Made by a program: the position numbers and the translations under genes. Below are positions 1 to 10,148 of a stretch of 64,000 bases of DNA, piece after piece. Each line of letters begins with the position of its first letter. Position 1 is the stretch's first letter. The stretch spans positions 902,848 to 966,847 of the forward strand of contig NW_003207677.1 in NCBI RefSeq assembly GCF_000006405.1, written 5' to 3'. The notes beneath the pieces were generated by a model, which saw only the letters and a list, made by a program, of their open reading frames with translations, did not search any database and had not been told where the DNA came from. Source of the stretch: Perkinsus marinus ATCC 50983. Lineage: Eukaryota; Perkinsozoa; Perkinsida; Perkinsidae.

Positions 1-782
1 AGGGTGGCTGGCCTGGTCGGGGAGGTGGAGCGATTGGGGAGGCAGTGCAGGAAGGCTGTTGAGGAGAAGCAGACGTTGGCTGATCAACTCACAGATACTA
101 TAGAGGCATATACACAGGTAGAAATGACAGGTGCGGGGACTGAACCGGGGACCTCAGGTGATGGAATCTGATGGGGGTGATAGTGGTACATCTGAGGTGT
201 ATCGACTTGCCGTTCCTGAAGATTTGGATTTCACAGAGGAGGTGGAAACGCTACGGCTGAGCAACAGGCATCTCACTGTGGAGGTGAAGACACTTCGCGC
301 GGAGATACTCAAAATGAAGGTACCGGGTGTGGGGTTCGAACTTGGGACCTCCTTACTGTGTACTGTTCAGCGAGATGCTTCGCGGGTGCAAGAGGCGCCG
401 CAGTTGAGTATTGACCACAAGGATGGTGGCGTTGAGGAAATGCAAGAATTGCAAGATGCCCGAGTGAGGAGGTTGGAATATCAGAAGTCATCCCTTGAAA
501 CTGAGAGGGATCGGCTAAAGGAGGAAGTCCGGCAGATCTCTGAAATGTATGTTAAACTCTGGTAAGTTTGAAAATCTTCCCTGTGCGCAAAGATATGCTC
601 GTGTGAAATCTTCGCTGTGCGCTCTGATTAGGTCTGAAGGGACTTCTTCGAGCGACGGGTTGAGGGAGGAGGTAGTTCGACTGAAGGAGGAGAACGAATC
701 GCTGCGGTCACGAATACGGGAATTGATTAAACGGAGGGAAGATGTTGTATCAGAACCTGAGAGCTTGGCGGAAGGTATCTAA
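1..782 (+). CDS. coiled-coil protein, 3' part of gene
   Basis: The gene enters from the left edge. Three exons can be read: 1-120, about 158-561 (with a possible in-frame intron at 320-403) and 632-782, where a TAA closes the frame. The product is rich in Glu, Lys, Arg and Leu with heptad-like spacing (for example LREEVVRLKEENESLRSRI), so a long coiled coil is likely. No catalytic domain is visible. The intron at 562-631 is canonical (GTAAGT...TTAG) and holds two copies of the AAATCTTCSCTGTGCGC motif. The introns at 121-157 and 320-403 hold tRNA T-arm-like sequence. A further intron could start at 775 (GTATCT) with another copy of the motif just inside it, in which case the stop at 782 is not the true end. 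Function unknown. Confidence 0.6.
320..403 (-). other. intronic tRNA-like T-arm
   Basis: A GT...AG interval of 84 nt, in frame with its neighbours. Its minus strand reads like the 3' half of a tRNA around a B-box-like AAGTTCGAACC. A smaller relic (minus strand GGTTCAGTCC) lies in the preceding putative 37-nt intron at 121-157. Confidence 0.45.
571..622 (+). repeat. motif A, two copies in one intron
   Basis: AAAATCTTCCCTGTGCGC at 571-588 and AAATCTTCGCTGTGCGC at 606-622, both inside the 70-nt intron 562-631 of the coiled-coil gene. Confidence 0.85.
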
Positions 783-798
783 AATCTTTGCTGTGCGC
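781..798 (+). repeat. motif A copy
   Basis: AAAATCTTTGCTGTGCGC, six bases after a possible 5' splice site (GTATCT at 775). The placement is similar to motif A in the preceding intron. Confidence 0.8.
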
Positions 799-1132
799 AA
801 TATGATACGTCGTTCAATATGGGCATGCTTTACTTTCCGTAGTTGAAGTGTGGAGTTGAGTCGTGAGGGGATCCTTTTTTCTGCCTCTCGAGTTCGGGTT
901 GGATTCTGAGAGGATGATGGGTCAATCTTGAGTAGGAGTAGCTCCTCATCTGCTGTTGTGATAGTTTCCTGTTTTTGTTGGGTGGAAACTGGTCGATCTG
1001 GGGGAGGGGTCCATTCGACAGTCCCACTGTATAATTGATGAAAGTTGCCTCAGGTGTGGTATTAAATGATAGAGTGTGGTTTGGGTTACCTATGCTGAAA
1101 CTAGCTAGGTCGCAGTCCTCCAGTATGGAAAA
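783..1132. other. no clear gene
   Basis: I see no convincing exon here. It could hold an intron of the coiled-coil gene (775 to about 841) and then 3' flank. Confidence 0.4.
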
Positions 1133-1299
1133 TTATTCACATGTGTTGGTGACAATATGAAAATTCTGCCGGAATTTTGGGAAACTCTTGTTGGTTTTTG
1201 AATATTTCTACTGGAAGTCGTGTGCAAACTCCTACAATTATTGAGGAAACTCCTGAGCTCACCTGAGGAAAGCGAACATATATTCCTCCAACATTATAG
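1133..1299 (+). repeat. repeat D, copy 1
   Basis: About 165 bp that runs from an ACATGTGTTGGTGACAA-like start to an AGCTCA.CTGAGGAAAGCGA-like end followed by TCCAACA. It shares order and spacing with the copies at 2211, 4400 and 33259. It lies immediately 5' of the sulfite oxidase start codon. Confidence 0.75.
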
Positions 1300-1314
1300 T
1301 CCCCATCCTCCTTG

Positions 1315-4046
1315 ATGTCTTCCTCCTCACTCTTAACGAAGTGTGGTCAACACCGGAGGATGATGGCCATCCGTACCATATCCTCGGCAGTTCATCGACA
1401 GCTTTACCCTTGGTCATCATCATACTCTCCCTTTACGACCATCTTTTACCCTGTCACTAAATCAAGTGAGGAAGTTTGCATCAACAACATCCATCGTTCA
1501 CTACCATGTTCAGATTTACCGTCTTACTGCCGCTATGGAGGAGCGGCGGTGGCGGTTGCTCTACTGGTCGGTTCTGCTCTAACTCCGTGTGACTCTCGCA
1601 CTTTCTGTGAGGAATCGACTGTAGAGGGTATCGAGGGGAAATGGCATCCCCATTTTGGCGAGCCTGTTGAGGGTTTGAAGACCTATAAGATTGCTCAGGT
1701 GAGGTGCCCAATGGATGACCAAAGAATATTCGAATAAATGATTGATCTCTTCTGCGGAATTCAGGAGCTTACACACACGGAGTGAAGTAGAAGTGTAGAA
1801 AAACTGATAAAAATTCCGCAAAATTTCCTCCCAGAAATCTCACTTCGTCGCGACACCTGTAGTTGATCATGTGCATATTTTTCCACACTCTGAGTGTCTC
1901 TGTTCAGGTCGCTGAACACAACAAGGAGGGCTCCACTGTATGGGTTACGTTCAAGCAAGGCGTATATGACATTACGGAATTCGTCGCAAAACACCCCGGA
2001 GGAAAAGATAAAATTCTCATGGCCGCGGGTCGGTCAGTTTCGGGTCGTTGCGATTTTTGCAATTGTTGTTTATCTCAGGTGGAGCTGTAGACGAATTTTG
2101 GCGACTATATAGGCAGCATTTACAATTGCCGGAAATCAGCCATATGCTGGAGGAGATGAGAATAGGTGAATGGCGGCGTTCTGATTGCTTACTATCGATG
2201 TTGGGAAATATGCACATGGTCAAGTACATTTGTAGGTGACAGTCGTAGAAAATTTGAGGAAATTCTCGTTGGTTTCTGTACACTTTGTACACCCGAATTT
2301 GTGTGTAAACTGCTGTGATTAGCGAGGAGACTTTGAGGAAAGCGATTACATATACTCCAACACTGCCCGCTATGGCTCGAAATGGTCGTCGTTTTAGGCA
2401 ATCTTGATCCAGAGGAGTATGCCCAAGCTAATCGTGAGTCAGTGAAGAGTGGGGACGACCCTTATCGGTTTGAGCCGGATCATCGGCATCCTGTGAGTCC
2501 CTCTGGGGCATGGTGTTGTTACTGTTCTGGATAGGCACTTCAATTTCGAACCCGACATCCTTGTAACGCCGAGGCGCCTCTTGAGCTACTCGCGGATGCA
2601 TTCGAGACCCCGAATGCCCTATTCTTCGTGCGAAATCATTTTCCTGTTCCTCCACCACCGGAGAGGCCGGTGGTACGGTTCGAGGGCGTGGGACTAAAAG
2701 CAGCAGTCGAACTTACTGTTGAGGATTTGAAGAGGAAGTTCCCTCAACATAGTGTCAATGCAGTGATTCAGTGCGCTGGAAATCGAAGATCTGAATTCAA
2801 CCGAAAACTGGAGGGAAAACCTCCGGTGAAAGGCGAGACGTTCTTGGTCAAAATAGATTTGACTTGTTCGTGTGCGGCAGGTCTGGGATGGAATCCTGGA
2901 GCGATTTCTAACGCCATCTGGACCGGCCCACGGTTGAGGGAAGTATTACAGTATGTTTACGGCGATATGGGAGTACCGGATGAGGTCACCACTGATGGCC
3001 ATGTCCAGTTTTGGGGAAGGGATGGTGATGGTCAACACAATTATGGAGCAAGTGTGCCGGCGCCTAAAGTAGCATTCTAGTTGGTTCGTGAGTAGATGGG
3101 TATTTCTGTCGTTGGTGAAGGTATTTAGTGATAATGGTGATGTTATATTGGCTCTTGAAATGAATGGTGAGCCGCTGCCTATCGATCATGGCTGGCCTGT
3201 TAGAGTTCTTGTGCCGGGGTCGGCTGGAGCCAGGTGCCCTCGCTGGGATTCGAACCTGGGTGGGGAGGATGTTCGATGGTCAGGAATGTCAAGTGGTTGT
3301 CTAGAGTATGTTTGGAGTTGGAGGAGAGTCCATCGTTCTGGCAGAAGAATGATTATAAATTTTTACAAGTGAGCTTTGTGTGCATCCCTGATGTAATTTC
3401 GTGGCGCGCGAAATTTGATCTGCGTAGGAACACAGTGAGGAGAATGCGGAAGATGCGGAGGCCCTGCAAGTAATGCCTGTGACAAGCGCCATATGCCATC
3501 CAGTCGGAGGAGCGACCGTCCCGTTAGATGATCAGAACGAGTTTGTATGCAAAGGGTGAGGTCGCGGGTACGAATCCCGGTAACGGCATTTTAACTCGCT
3601 TTATGTACGCTTATTCTGGTGGTGGGCGGCGAGTCAAAGAGGTTGACGTATCAATCGATGGAGGAAAGACCTGGAGTCAAGCGATGATGGAGGGGCATCC
3701 TGAAGTGAGACATGAGTGAGATCCAAGAGGTCCCTGGTTCTATCCTAGCACTTGACATTTTAGCCGCAATTGGTCGTGGGTACTTTGGTCGGCGGTGATT
3801 TCCATACCACCTGGTGGAGCCGGAACTTCTCTTGTCAACGTTGGAACACCAGAAGAGGAGGAAGAGGTTGAAGTGAGATCGAGTCTTCAGGAAGGCGCGT
3901 GGTATCGGTTTTAACAGATAATCGTTCGGGCTTTTGATGATGCCAACAATACTCAACCGGAGAGGTCCGCGACTATCTGGAATGTCCGAGGCTTGGTCAA
4001 CAACTCGTGGCATAAGGTGAAGGTTAGAGTCAGTCGGAAAATGTGA
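1315..4046 (+). CDS. SUOX: sulfite oxidase (cytochrome b5 + molybdopterin)
   Basis: Oxidises sulfite to sulfate, normally in the mitochondrial intermembrane space. Exons: 1315-1698, 1908-2028, 2079-2165, 2398-2492, 2535-2832, 2881-3079, 3129-3233, 3284-3368, 3428-3555, 3605-3704, 3765-3872, 3918-4046; all joins keep frame. The N-terminus is Ser/Arg-rich with a hydrophobic stretch, fitting a bipartite mitochondrial presequence. A cytochrome b5 domain follows (haem motif HPGG). The Mo-pterin domain has the ligand cysteine in QCAGNRRSE, and the C-terminal dimerisation domain has YAYSGGGRRVKEVDVSIDGG and ATIWNVRGLVNNSWH. ATG 1360 or 1363 could also be the start. Three introns are irregular: 2833-2880 is GC-AG; 3556-3604 appears to end in AT; 3705-3764 needs one extra base after its AG. 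The last two carry tRNA-like sequence. Family identity is firm; whether the 3' part is spliced correctly is not. Confidence 0.9.
1800..1879 (-). repeat. repeat D, inverted partial copy
   Basis: The minus strand matches the first half of repeat D (GATCA... then AAATTTCCTC on the plus side). It sits in intron 1 of the sulfite oxidase gene (1699-1907). Confidence 0.6.
2211..2365 (+). repeat. repeat D, copy 2
   Basis: Lies entirely inside the sulfite oxidase intron 2166-2397. Starts TGCACATGGTCAAGTACAT and ends GAGGAAAGCGATTACATAT followed by ACTCCAACACTG. Confidence 0.75.
3234..3283 (-). other. intron built around a tRNA-like B-box
   Basis: A 50-nt GT-AG intron of the sulfite oxidase gene. The minus strand carries GGTTCGAATCC, a perfect Pol III B-box consensus, in a T-arm-like context. 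Confidence 0.7.
3395..3412 (+). repeat. motif B copy in intron
   Basis: AATTTCGTGGCGCGCGAA inside the 59-nt GT-AG sulfite oxidase intron 3369-3427. Confidence 0.85.
3556..3604 (+). other. non-canonical intron with tRNA-like T-arm
   Basis: Needed to join VCKG to YAYSGGG of sulfite oxidase. It starts GTGAG but has no AG at the 3' boundary; the frame-keeping join ends in TTAT. Inside is a T-arm-like hairpin GCGGGTACGAATCCCGG followed by TAACGGCA and TTTT. An upstream CCGTTA in the exon could pair with TAACGG. Confidence 0.55.
3705..3764 (+). other. intron with tRNA-like T-arm
   Basis: Contains GAGGTCCCTGGTTCTATCC, a degenerate B-box/T-arm. The downstream conserved RNWSW frame begins one base after the TTTTAG acceptor. 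Confidence 0.5.
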
Positions 4047-4072
4047 ACATTTTGGTCCTGAAACGAGGGCCC

Positions 4073-4106
4073 GTTGGGGGGGGGGCGCCAATGTGCCCCC
4101 CCCAAC
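4073..4106 (+). terminator. G-run/C-run hairpin after sulfite oxidase
   Basis: GTT plus ten G, a ten-base spacer, eight C plus AAC. The two arms can pair into a long GC stem just 3' of the stop codon. A role in 3'-end formation is only a guess. Confidence 0.4.
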
Positions 4107-4399
4107 TTTCACTTATTGAACTTTTTTATATTTTTCATTTCGAAGTTCAGTGGTGGTAATAGAGTTGAGCATGCTCACCTTTGCTAGTAGTACACAAGTG
4201 TAGTTATTGTTATCTATTCCAGTTTCCATATTGCTGGCTTTGCGTAGTACCATATCAGAGAGGCTCGTCAGAGCTCAGATGGGCGTGTTTGGAATTTAAG
4301 AAGTATATGGGGTTGATTCGAGAGTACGGGAGAGACTCCTTGAACTCTGTTGGAAGAGGAGCATTCGGTTGTTGTTGTGGTGGGCAGGGGGACAGAGTC

Positions 4400-4571
4400 T
4401 GCACATGGTCAACCACATATGTTGGTGACAAAATGAGAATTCTGAGGAAATTTTGATAAATTCTCATTGAGTCCTGTTCATCTCTACACTGATTCGTATG
4501 TTAACGTGTATATTTAGTGAGGAAACTGTCAAGCTCAGCTGAGGAAGGCGATTACATATTTTTCACCACTG
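4400..4571 (+). repeat. repeat D, copy 3
   Basis: The most complete copy: GCACATGGTCAACCACATAT start, GTTGGTGACAAAATGAGAA core and AGCTCAGCTGAGGAAGGCGA end. Confidence 0.75.
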
Positions 4572-5401
4572 GACAGGGCTCCCTAACGTGCTGCTGACCT
4601 TTTGCCCGGCTTGTATCACACAGACAGTATGGCAAACGTCGTGTGCTAGCAGTCAGTAGATGATGGTTCAAGTAGTTGATTCGGCAGCCGAAGTATTGTT
4701 CCGGGATCCCTTACACTGAACGGCATTATCAAGGACAGTCACTTTCCGTATTCTCTGTAGGGGCCCTTTCCTCTTGCTGCGGTCGAAGGTAGGCTACCTT
4801 AGGTAGCTGAGTCAAGGTGCTTGTTGTTGTTGATTCGACTGTTCGACTTCCCTCTACCGCAATCATCATTAGGATCCTCGATAGGATGAGGTGGATCGAA
4901 TTGTAGAGAGCAATGTTTGGTATTATAAACAGCCATTCAGAATGTGGCAACTCCGAGTTCAATGTGTCCCATGTGGTGGGCTTGATAGTTCACTTACGAA
5001 GCATTGTTGATCTTGGTGAGAGATCCCATCTGTCATGTTCCACACGAGGGTGAGAAAGTTGTGGTATGATCGAGAGCATTTAGACAGATTCCCGTGGGAG
5101 GACTCGCCGTTTGGGGATGTGGGCTGCTTTCTGAAAGCGGTTAGTCAATCTGCAAGTGGTACGGGGGGGTTTACGAGGATTAGTCCTCGGAGTTCCCCTC
5201 CTGGTCGTGTACTCAGGAGGACATTAAGTTCTACACGAGATGGGTGAGATTTGGTAAGGGATAAACACAGCAGGGTATAGAAGCCGTAAAAGCATGCACT
5301 AGCCGATCAACTGTAGAGTTGAGTATCTAGTGGTTTCCTATGGTTAGTCTTGCACGCCCTCTGCAGTAGCGGTCGATGGTTTTGTAAGATCCAATATATC
5401 A
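4572..5401. other. no recognisable gene
   Basis: Between repeat D and the TatD gene. Short open frames exist (for example around 5035-5247) but show no family signal. A small palindromic AGGTAG/CTACCT cluster lies near 4785-4810. Confidence 0.4.
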
Positions 5402-7036
5402 ATGCCAATCTCCCGTCGGTATATAGACATCGCTGTTAATCTCACAGATGGAATGTTCAAGGGAGTGTACCACGGTGGCAGCCAAAAGCATAAACCAGAT
5501 TATGCAGCTGTGGTACGCGAATGAACTGCAGAAGAAGTGGCAGACTCGTCCGGCCCATGTTTAGGTGAGTAGAGCCTTCCAGGGTGGTTGCAAGAAGTTG
5601 TTGCTATGTGGTGGCAGCTTGAATGACTCGATACAAGCTGTGGAGCTGTGCAAGGAACTTGATCCTGACGGGGGCAAATTGTAAATTGCGAAAGTCGACA
5701 TGTCGTTTCACCGCTTCAGTTTGCTGTCAGATTCTGCACAGTTGGGGTTCATCCCACGAGAGTTGGAGAGTTTGAAAATGAGGATACCTCGGCCGAAGCA
5801 CATTTTGGAGCACTTCGGAAACTAATAGCCGCCAACCTGGACCGAGTCGCTGCTATTGGAGAGATGGGACTAGACAAGGAGAGGACTGAGTTTTGCGACT
5901 ATGGGACGCAGTTGAAGTACATAACTACAATTTATAAAGTTGATATCCCTGATGGAGTTGACTGAAGTTTTGTTTTTATAGGAATTCTCTATGAGGCAAT
6001 TATTGGCGCTCACCTATAGCGAACCAAGGTCGCCGCCGTCACTTGTTCGTGTTAGGTATTTCGAGCTACAACTGCGGCTAGTTGAGGAGTTTCAGTTGCC
6101 AATGTTCCTACATATGAGAGCAGCGGGAGAGGACTTCTGTAGGAGTATATGAAGTTTCTGATGATGATGCTCGGCTATTCGAAGAGGATTTATTGTCTCG
6201 GTTTTGGCAGATCGAATACTGAATGAGAACAAGAGCAAGTGGTGCTGCTCTGGTGGAGTGGCTCATAGTTTTACGGGGACACGTGAGGAGATGGAACTGA
6301 TAACTTCGCTTGGATTGGGCATCGGTGAGGTCAATGGACAGTCCCCGTTACGTATGACCATGGAAATTGCATTGAGTAGATATTGTTGAATTGCGTCGGT
6401 GTTACGGTATGCTGATGATAATCGTGATTTTTTTTCGTATCGTTGAATGAGGCGAGTTTCTGGATCAGGACTTTCTCAGTTCCAGGCCCAAATTTTGGTG
6501 ATGTGACTTGCAGGGTTCTCGTGAAGTTATAATAGAATCTCTGTTATTTAGCCCGCGCTAGCTGAATATTCGCTCGTGTTGGACATTGATATCTCCGGCT
6601 TAGGTCTCAATGGCTGTAGTTTAAGGGCAGCGGAGAGCTTGCAAGCCGTGGTTCCCTTCATACCAGTCGATAAGCTTATGTTCGAAACTGATGCTCCGTA
6701 AGTAGTGGTGACAGTGTCACGATGATATTGGTCTGTGAAGGTATTGTGACATTCGACAGTCACATGCTGGTTATAAGTATTTGAATAGTAAGGGTGACTG
6801 GTGGTGCCATGGTGACACTGTGAAGAAGCCTGAGAAGTGGGAGGACGGAAAAATGGTAAAGTCCTTTTTTCAGCCAAGCCTTGCACTGAGATGCGCTTCA
6901 GGTGAAGAGCCGTAACGAGCCATGCTTGGTTGGGCAGGTTGCTGCAATTGTGGCCTCGGTCCATCCAGCTGGTGATGGAGTTGTTGAAGCTGCTTACAAC
7001 AATACTCTACGTGTGTTTACCAAAATGCAAAACTGA
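5402..7036 (+). CDS. TATDN1: TatD-family metal-dependent nuclease
   Basis: Product of 301 aa from eight exons: 5402-5512, 5565-5680, 5731-5916, 6056-6138, 6211-6324, 6604-6697, 6789-6855, 6902-7036; all phases agree. TatD family members are TIM-barrel hydrolases with DNase activity. Visible family blocks: YIDIAVNLTD near the N-terminus, TVGVHPTR, AIGEMGLD, LPMFLHMRAAGEDF, GGVAHSFTGT, GLNGCSLRAAESL and MFETDAP. The usual C of the MFLHCR block is M here, and metal-ligand H/E/D positions appear kept. The C-terminal block RNEPC...YNNTLRVF is typical of eukaryotic TATDN1. Introns are canonical. The 139-nt intron 5917-6055 and the longer 6325-6603 hold nothing I recognise. Confidence 0.88.
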
Positions 7037-7235
7037 TGATAAGAGTGTCTCTGCGTTGGGATGTAATCCACAATGAATCTTTCATCTTAGCCCATATATT
7101 CGAGGCTCCGTGGCAATATCGTTTGCCGTGGTCTACTTCTGCTCATGTCAATCCCCGACGATCCCTTCACGTCATAGTAGAGAAGACTGTCATCATAGAC
7201 CCGCTGTTGGCAGCCTCGATGACAAGCCCTGGTCT

Positions 7236-8225
7236 TACTTACCCGGCCGCTCTCGAGATAGCGATAGCCCCCGGCGATGAAGTGAATGATTATGAGGGTC
7301 TGGGATCTGTACGCCAATACCAAGAGCGCGGCCGAGGTCAGGAAGAGCGCCGCTCCCATCCACGGTGCCATCGAGAACGTGATAGACCAGGACCCCGACT
7401 TTGCTGTCACTGTCGGTGATTCGTTGCTCGACGGGGCGACGCAATTCGACTTAATCGAACTGCAATCCGTGAATAGGGAAGCTTGCTATGGTGAGTTATG
7501 GTGCATCTGCTTCGCTCCGCTGCTTATTCTCATTATTGTTCAGCCTCCCATATACCAATGAATTGCGTAATAGTCTCCCAAGGCATGTTGGCTCGTGAAT
7601 TCGTATTTAACCTCCTCGTCGTTCTCGAGTCCCAACGAGACCTTTCTTGGGCCGCTCTCGAATCCTCCAGCAGTCCTCGTCCTATTGAGGAGCCACCTGT
7701 ACTGGTCAACTGTGACTCTCAAAGGCTCTACAAGCCCGTTTTATCATGGTGAACACATTATCTAGGAGTTCACTTTGTGATGGTAGGGCAATTATGGACG
7801 AGGAATGAGTAGGGTCTCCCTTGCGGTTTTATGTGGGGCCATAGCTGACGAATTGGGGACGAGTGGATGACTGGTGTGAGGATCGAACCAGGGTGGCGGT
7901 TTCGAAACGGTCAGTCAGCGTGTTGTCCTGCCATAGTCCTACATGCCAATCGCGAGGGATCTCTTTTCATGTTGCTTGGATACCTTTACGTGCGAGTTGT
8001 ATGGTAAGAGAGGCTTGTATGGTGTGAGTCCTATTACCTTATCTGAGCTGCTGGTGGCCATCGAGTATCGACCTGACTTTCGGTGAGCTCATCCTAGCAG
8101 GCCCCAATATGACCAAGACCGGCTATGTTCAACTGACCGAAAGCGGAGGCGACTCCATAGCTCTAAGAGTGGTGTTCACCAGGGCATGTTCGTCCGGAAT
8201 GGTGAAATACATGACCCTTACTTAA
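7236..8225 (+). CDS. unrecognised multi-exon gene, boundaries uncertain
   Basis: Best support is a strong plus-strand intron at 7491-7543 (GTGAG, pyrimidine-rich, TTCAG) that joins a GC3-rich frame ending ...VNREACY to a frame reading SHIPMNCVIVSQ. Further downstream a frame at about 8050-8225 reads LTFGELILAGPNMTKTG and ends at a TAA. The stretch 7871-7945 between them holds a tRNA-like sequence. I recognise no domain. The minus strand of 7244-7485 also encodes an open hydrophobic frame, so strand choice rests on the splice signals. Confidence 0.35.
7509..7520 (+). repeat. motif C copy in intron
   Basis: GCTTCGCTCCGC inside the GT-AG intron 7491-7543. Confidence 0.75.
7871..7945 (-). other. 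tRNA-like sequence
   Basis: The minus strand has a perfect B-box GGTTCGATCC (complement at 7880-7889) preceded by degenerate tRNA-like sequence. Probably intronic or intergenic. Confidence 0.5.
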
Positions 8226-8658
8226 GGGGTCGCTGGTTCTTCTGGACTGCCCATACAGTTGGGCGGTGGGTTCTCTGGATGCTATGGGGTCGGATATTTG
8301 CCCGAGTGACACGCTAAAGTACACCATTGACCATACCACAGTACCATCATGTGGCTTATGTCACTGTGTGACCAGCCAGGTCGACATTCGTGTACTCTGA
8401 AATTTGAATGCTGCCAGCCGGATCACACCCGAGAGGACCTTGTCAACTGGTTGAAGCACTTCCAAAACGGCTTGACCATATAAGGTCTCTGTACCATCAA
8501 CTACGTTTGAATGACTATTGCTCGAACTGGATTCTGTTGTCTGCTTAGCGAGACCAATGGTCAGATTGAAGCTACTTCTCTTTCTCAGCAGGTGTGGTTC
8601 CTATTGTCTTGCGTTGTCATTGTAGTAGGGACATGGTCTCAGCCTTGTATTCGTCACT
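8226..8658. other. intergenic, nothing recognised
   Basis: Upstream flank of the four-TM gene. No exon or repeat stands out. Confidence 0.4.
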
Positions 8659-9537
8659 ATGGCGGAATCACGTCGTGACTGTTCCCAGATGGTCGCTAAG
8701 TTCATCCACTACAGTGCAAGTATCCTGCTCATTCTGGTCGGCGCCTCCTACGCTATAACGTCCCTCTACTTCCTATCTCAAAGTATTGGCCATCCGTTGG
8801 GGACGGGCATCGGCCTCGGCTTCGGTCTGACGGTCTGTGCCACCGCTGTTGCAGGACTATTTGTGAACACCAAACGGCGAGTTTGGTATCTTCTACTACT
8901 CCTGCTCATGCAGGCGTTGGAGTATCTATGTTTTTTCACGCTGGCTGTGATCATGTCGATATTTATGCCATCACTGACTGTTATGGACCAGTACAGCCTA
9001 GTCCAGCTCAACTTTGTCGGTGGTCGTGAGGGCAGCTTCTACCGTGGTACTCGAACTGTCTTCCTCTACATGTACAAGCATGCTGGCTGCAGTGGTGGGG
9101 AGTGTACACTGCGTGGTGTAGTCGACTCCTGCACGACAGTGGAATGCAGTTCTTCGAGGGACTTGTCCAAGTCCCTGAATGACCTCCTTGGGCGTCGCTT
9201 AATTGGTCCTGGGTATACCAGTTCGATGAGTCGTTGTATGGCCTCTGCTATCAACGAGGCTGATGTTACTGAGGCGACGGCTTCATCAGTTAGCGTCTGG
9301 TGTGGCTGCAGTACGGAGGTCTTTCGCTACATGCATTTGTGGTCCCCTTGGATCCTGGCTTCCCTCTGGCTGGCAGTCCTTCTCATTTTCCTGGTGGCGG
9401 CAGCTACTTTGAAGACCGTTTTTATGAAGAAGATTCGATGGAGAGCACATGTGATTCGAAGTGTCGGCCAGAGTGTTGGCCGTAGTGATGGAACTTCTAT
9501 GGTGAACCCTGAGAGTATCGAATTTGTTAGACTGTAA
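8659..9537 (+). CDS. tetraspanin-like four-TM protein
   Basis: A single-exon frame of 292 aa beginning ATGGCGGAA. Hydrophobic segments lie at about residues 14-38, 48-69, 75-103 and 230-252. Between the third and fourth is a roughly 120-residue loop with at least seven cysteines, including a WCGC motif close to TM4. That topology, with a large Cys-rich loop between TM3 and TM4 and short termini, is typical of tetraspanins, but the diagnostic CCG triplet is not seen. The C-terminal tail is basic then Ser-rich. Likely plasma-membrane or endosomal; function unknown. Confidence 0.7.
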   Translation: MAESRRDCSQMVAKFIHYSASILLILVGASYAITSLYFLSQSIGHPLGTGIGLGFGLTVCATAVAGLFVNTKRRVWYLLLLLLMQALEYLCFFTLAVIMSIFMPSLTVMDQYSLVQLNFVGGREGSFYRGTRTVFLYMYKHAGCSGGECTLRGVVDSCTTVECSSSRDLSKSLNDLLGRRLIGPGYTSSMSRCMASAINEADVTEATASSVSVWCGCSTEVFRYMHLWSPWILASLWLAVLLIFLVAAATLKTVFMKKIRWRAHVIRSVGQSVGRSDGTSMVNPESIEFVRL

Positions 9538-9703
9538 TCATGTGTATGTGTTGATCCTTTGTGTCCAGTCAAAATGAAGATGCAGTGATAACAACGATTC
9601 TTGTTAGTAGTAGTATAGGTCAAATCGAAGTAATACTACTACATGTAACCATACAGCCGATATTCGGCAAGAGTGATGCAAGTGAAAGCGTGTTGTCTTT
9701 TTC

Positions 9704-10060
9704 AATCCTAGGTGGGCGGAAGAACCATCGGACAGGCCCTCCTCTGGTACTCCATCGAACTCTCCAATGCTCGGACAACAATCGTCAGCTTCAAGCACCT
9801 AGGGGCAACTGGCATCTGTGGTGTCCTCATGGCGATCTACATTATCGTCGCCTCTGACGTCGAGCTGGTCCATCGTGCGTCGGTCTTGCGGAGCCACTCA
9901 CTCCTTCTACCTCGGCCTCCATGAACGAGAACAATGCGGGGGTGGACTGTACGATCCCGAAGGAGAGAGAAAGAGGAGTTTGGTGATGTCTCCAACAGAG
10001 CTTCGCTATTCACGCGTGACCGCACGACGATCCTCCTCACGCGTACGTATAAATCAAACA
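9704..10060 (+). CDS. exon(s) of an unrecognised membrane protein
   Basis: A 3' splice site (TTTTTCAATCCTAG) ends at 9711. It opens a frame with one hydrophobic segment (GICGVLMAIYIIVASDVEL). A second frame downstream encodes a basic, Ser/Arg-rich tail (SPTELRYSRVTARRSSSRV). The join between them, and any link to the upstream tetraspanin-like gene, is not resolved. Confidence 0.35.
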
Positions 10061-10148
10061 GTGAGTACAGTGTCGCAACAGTATAGCTGTAGTTCTTCAG
10101 TGATTCCCTCGAAAAGAGTCAATTCGGACATTCGCCCTGCATTTGACC

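Noticed and set aside
7244-7485. Minus-strand hydrophobic open frame suggesting a membrane protein
   Set aside because: The strong plus-strand intron at 7491-7543 and loss of phase on the minus strand favour the plus strand. The hydrophobic frame is probably antisense of GC-rich coding sequence.
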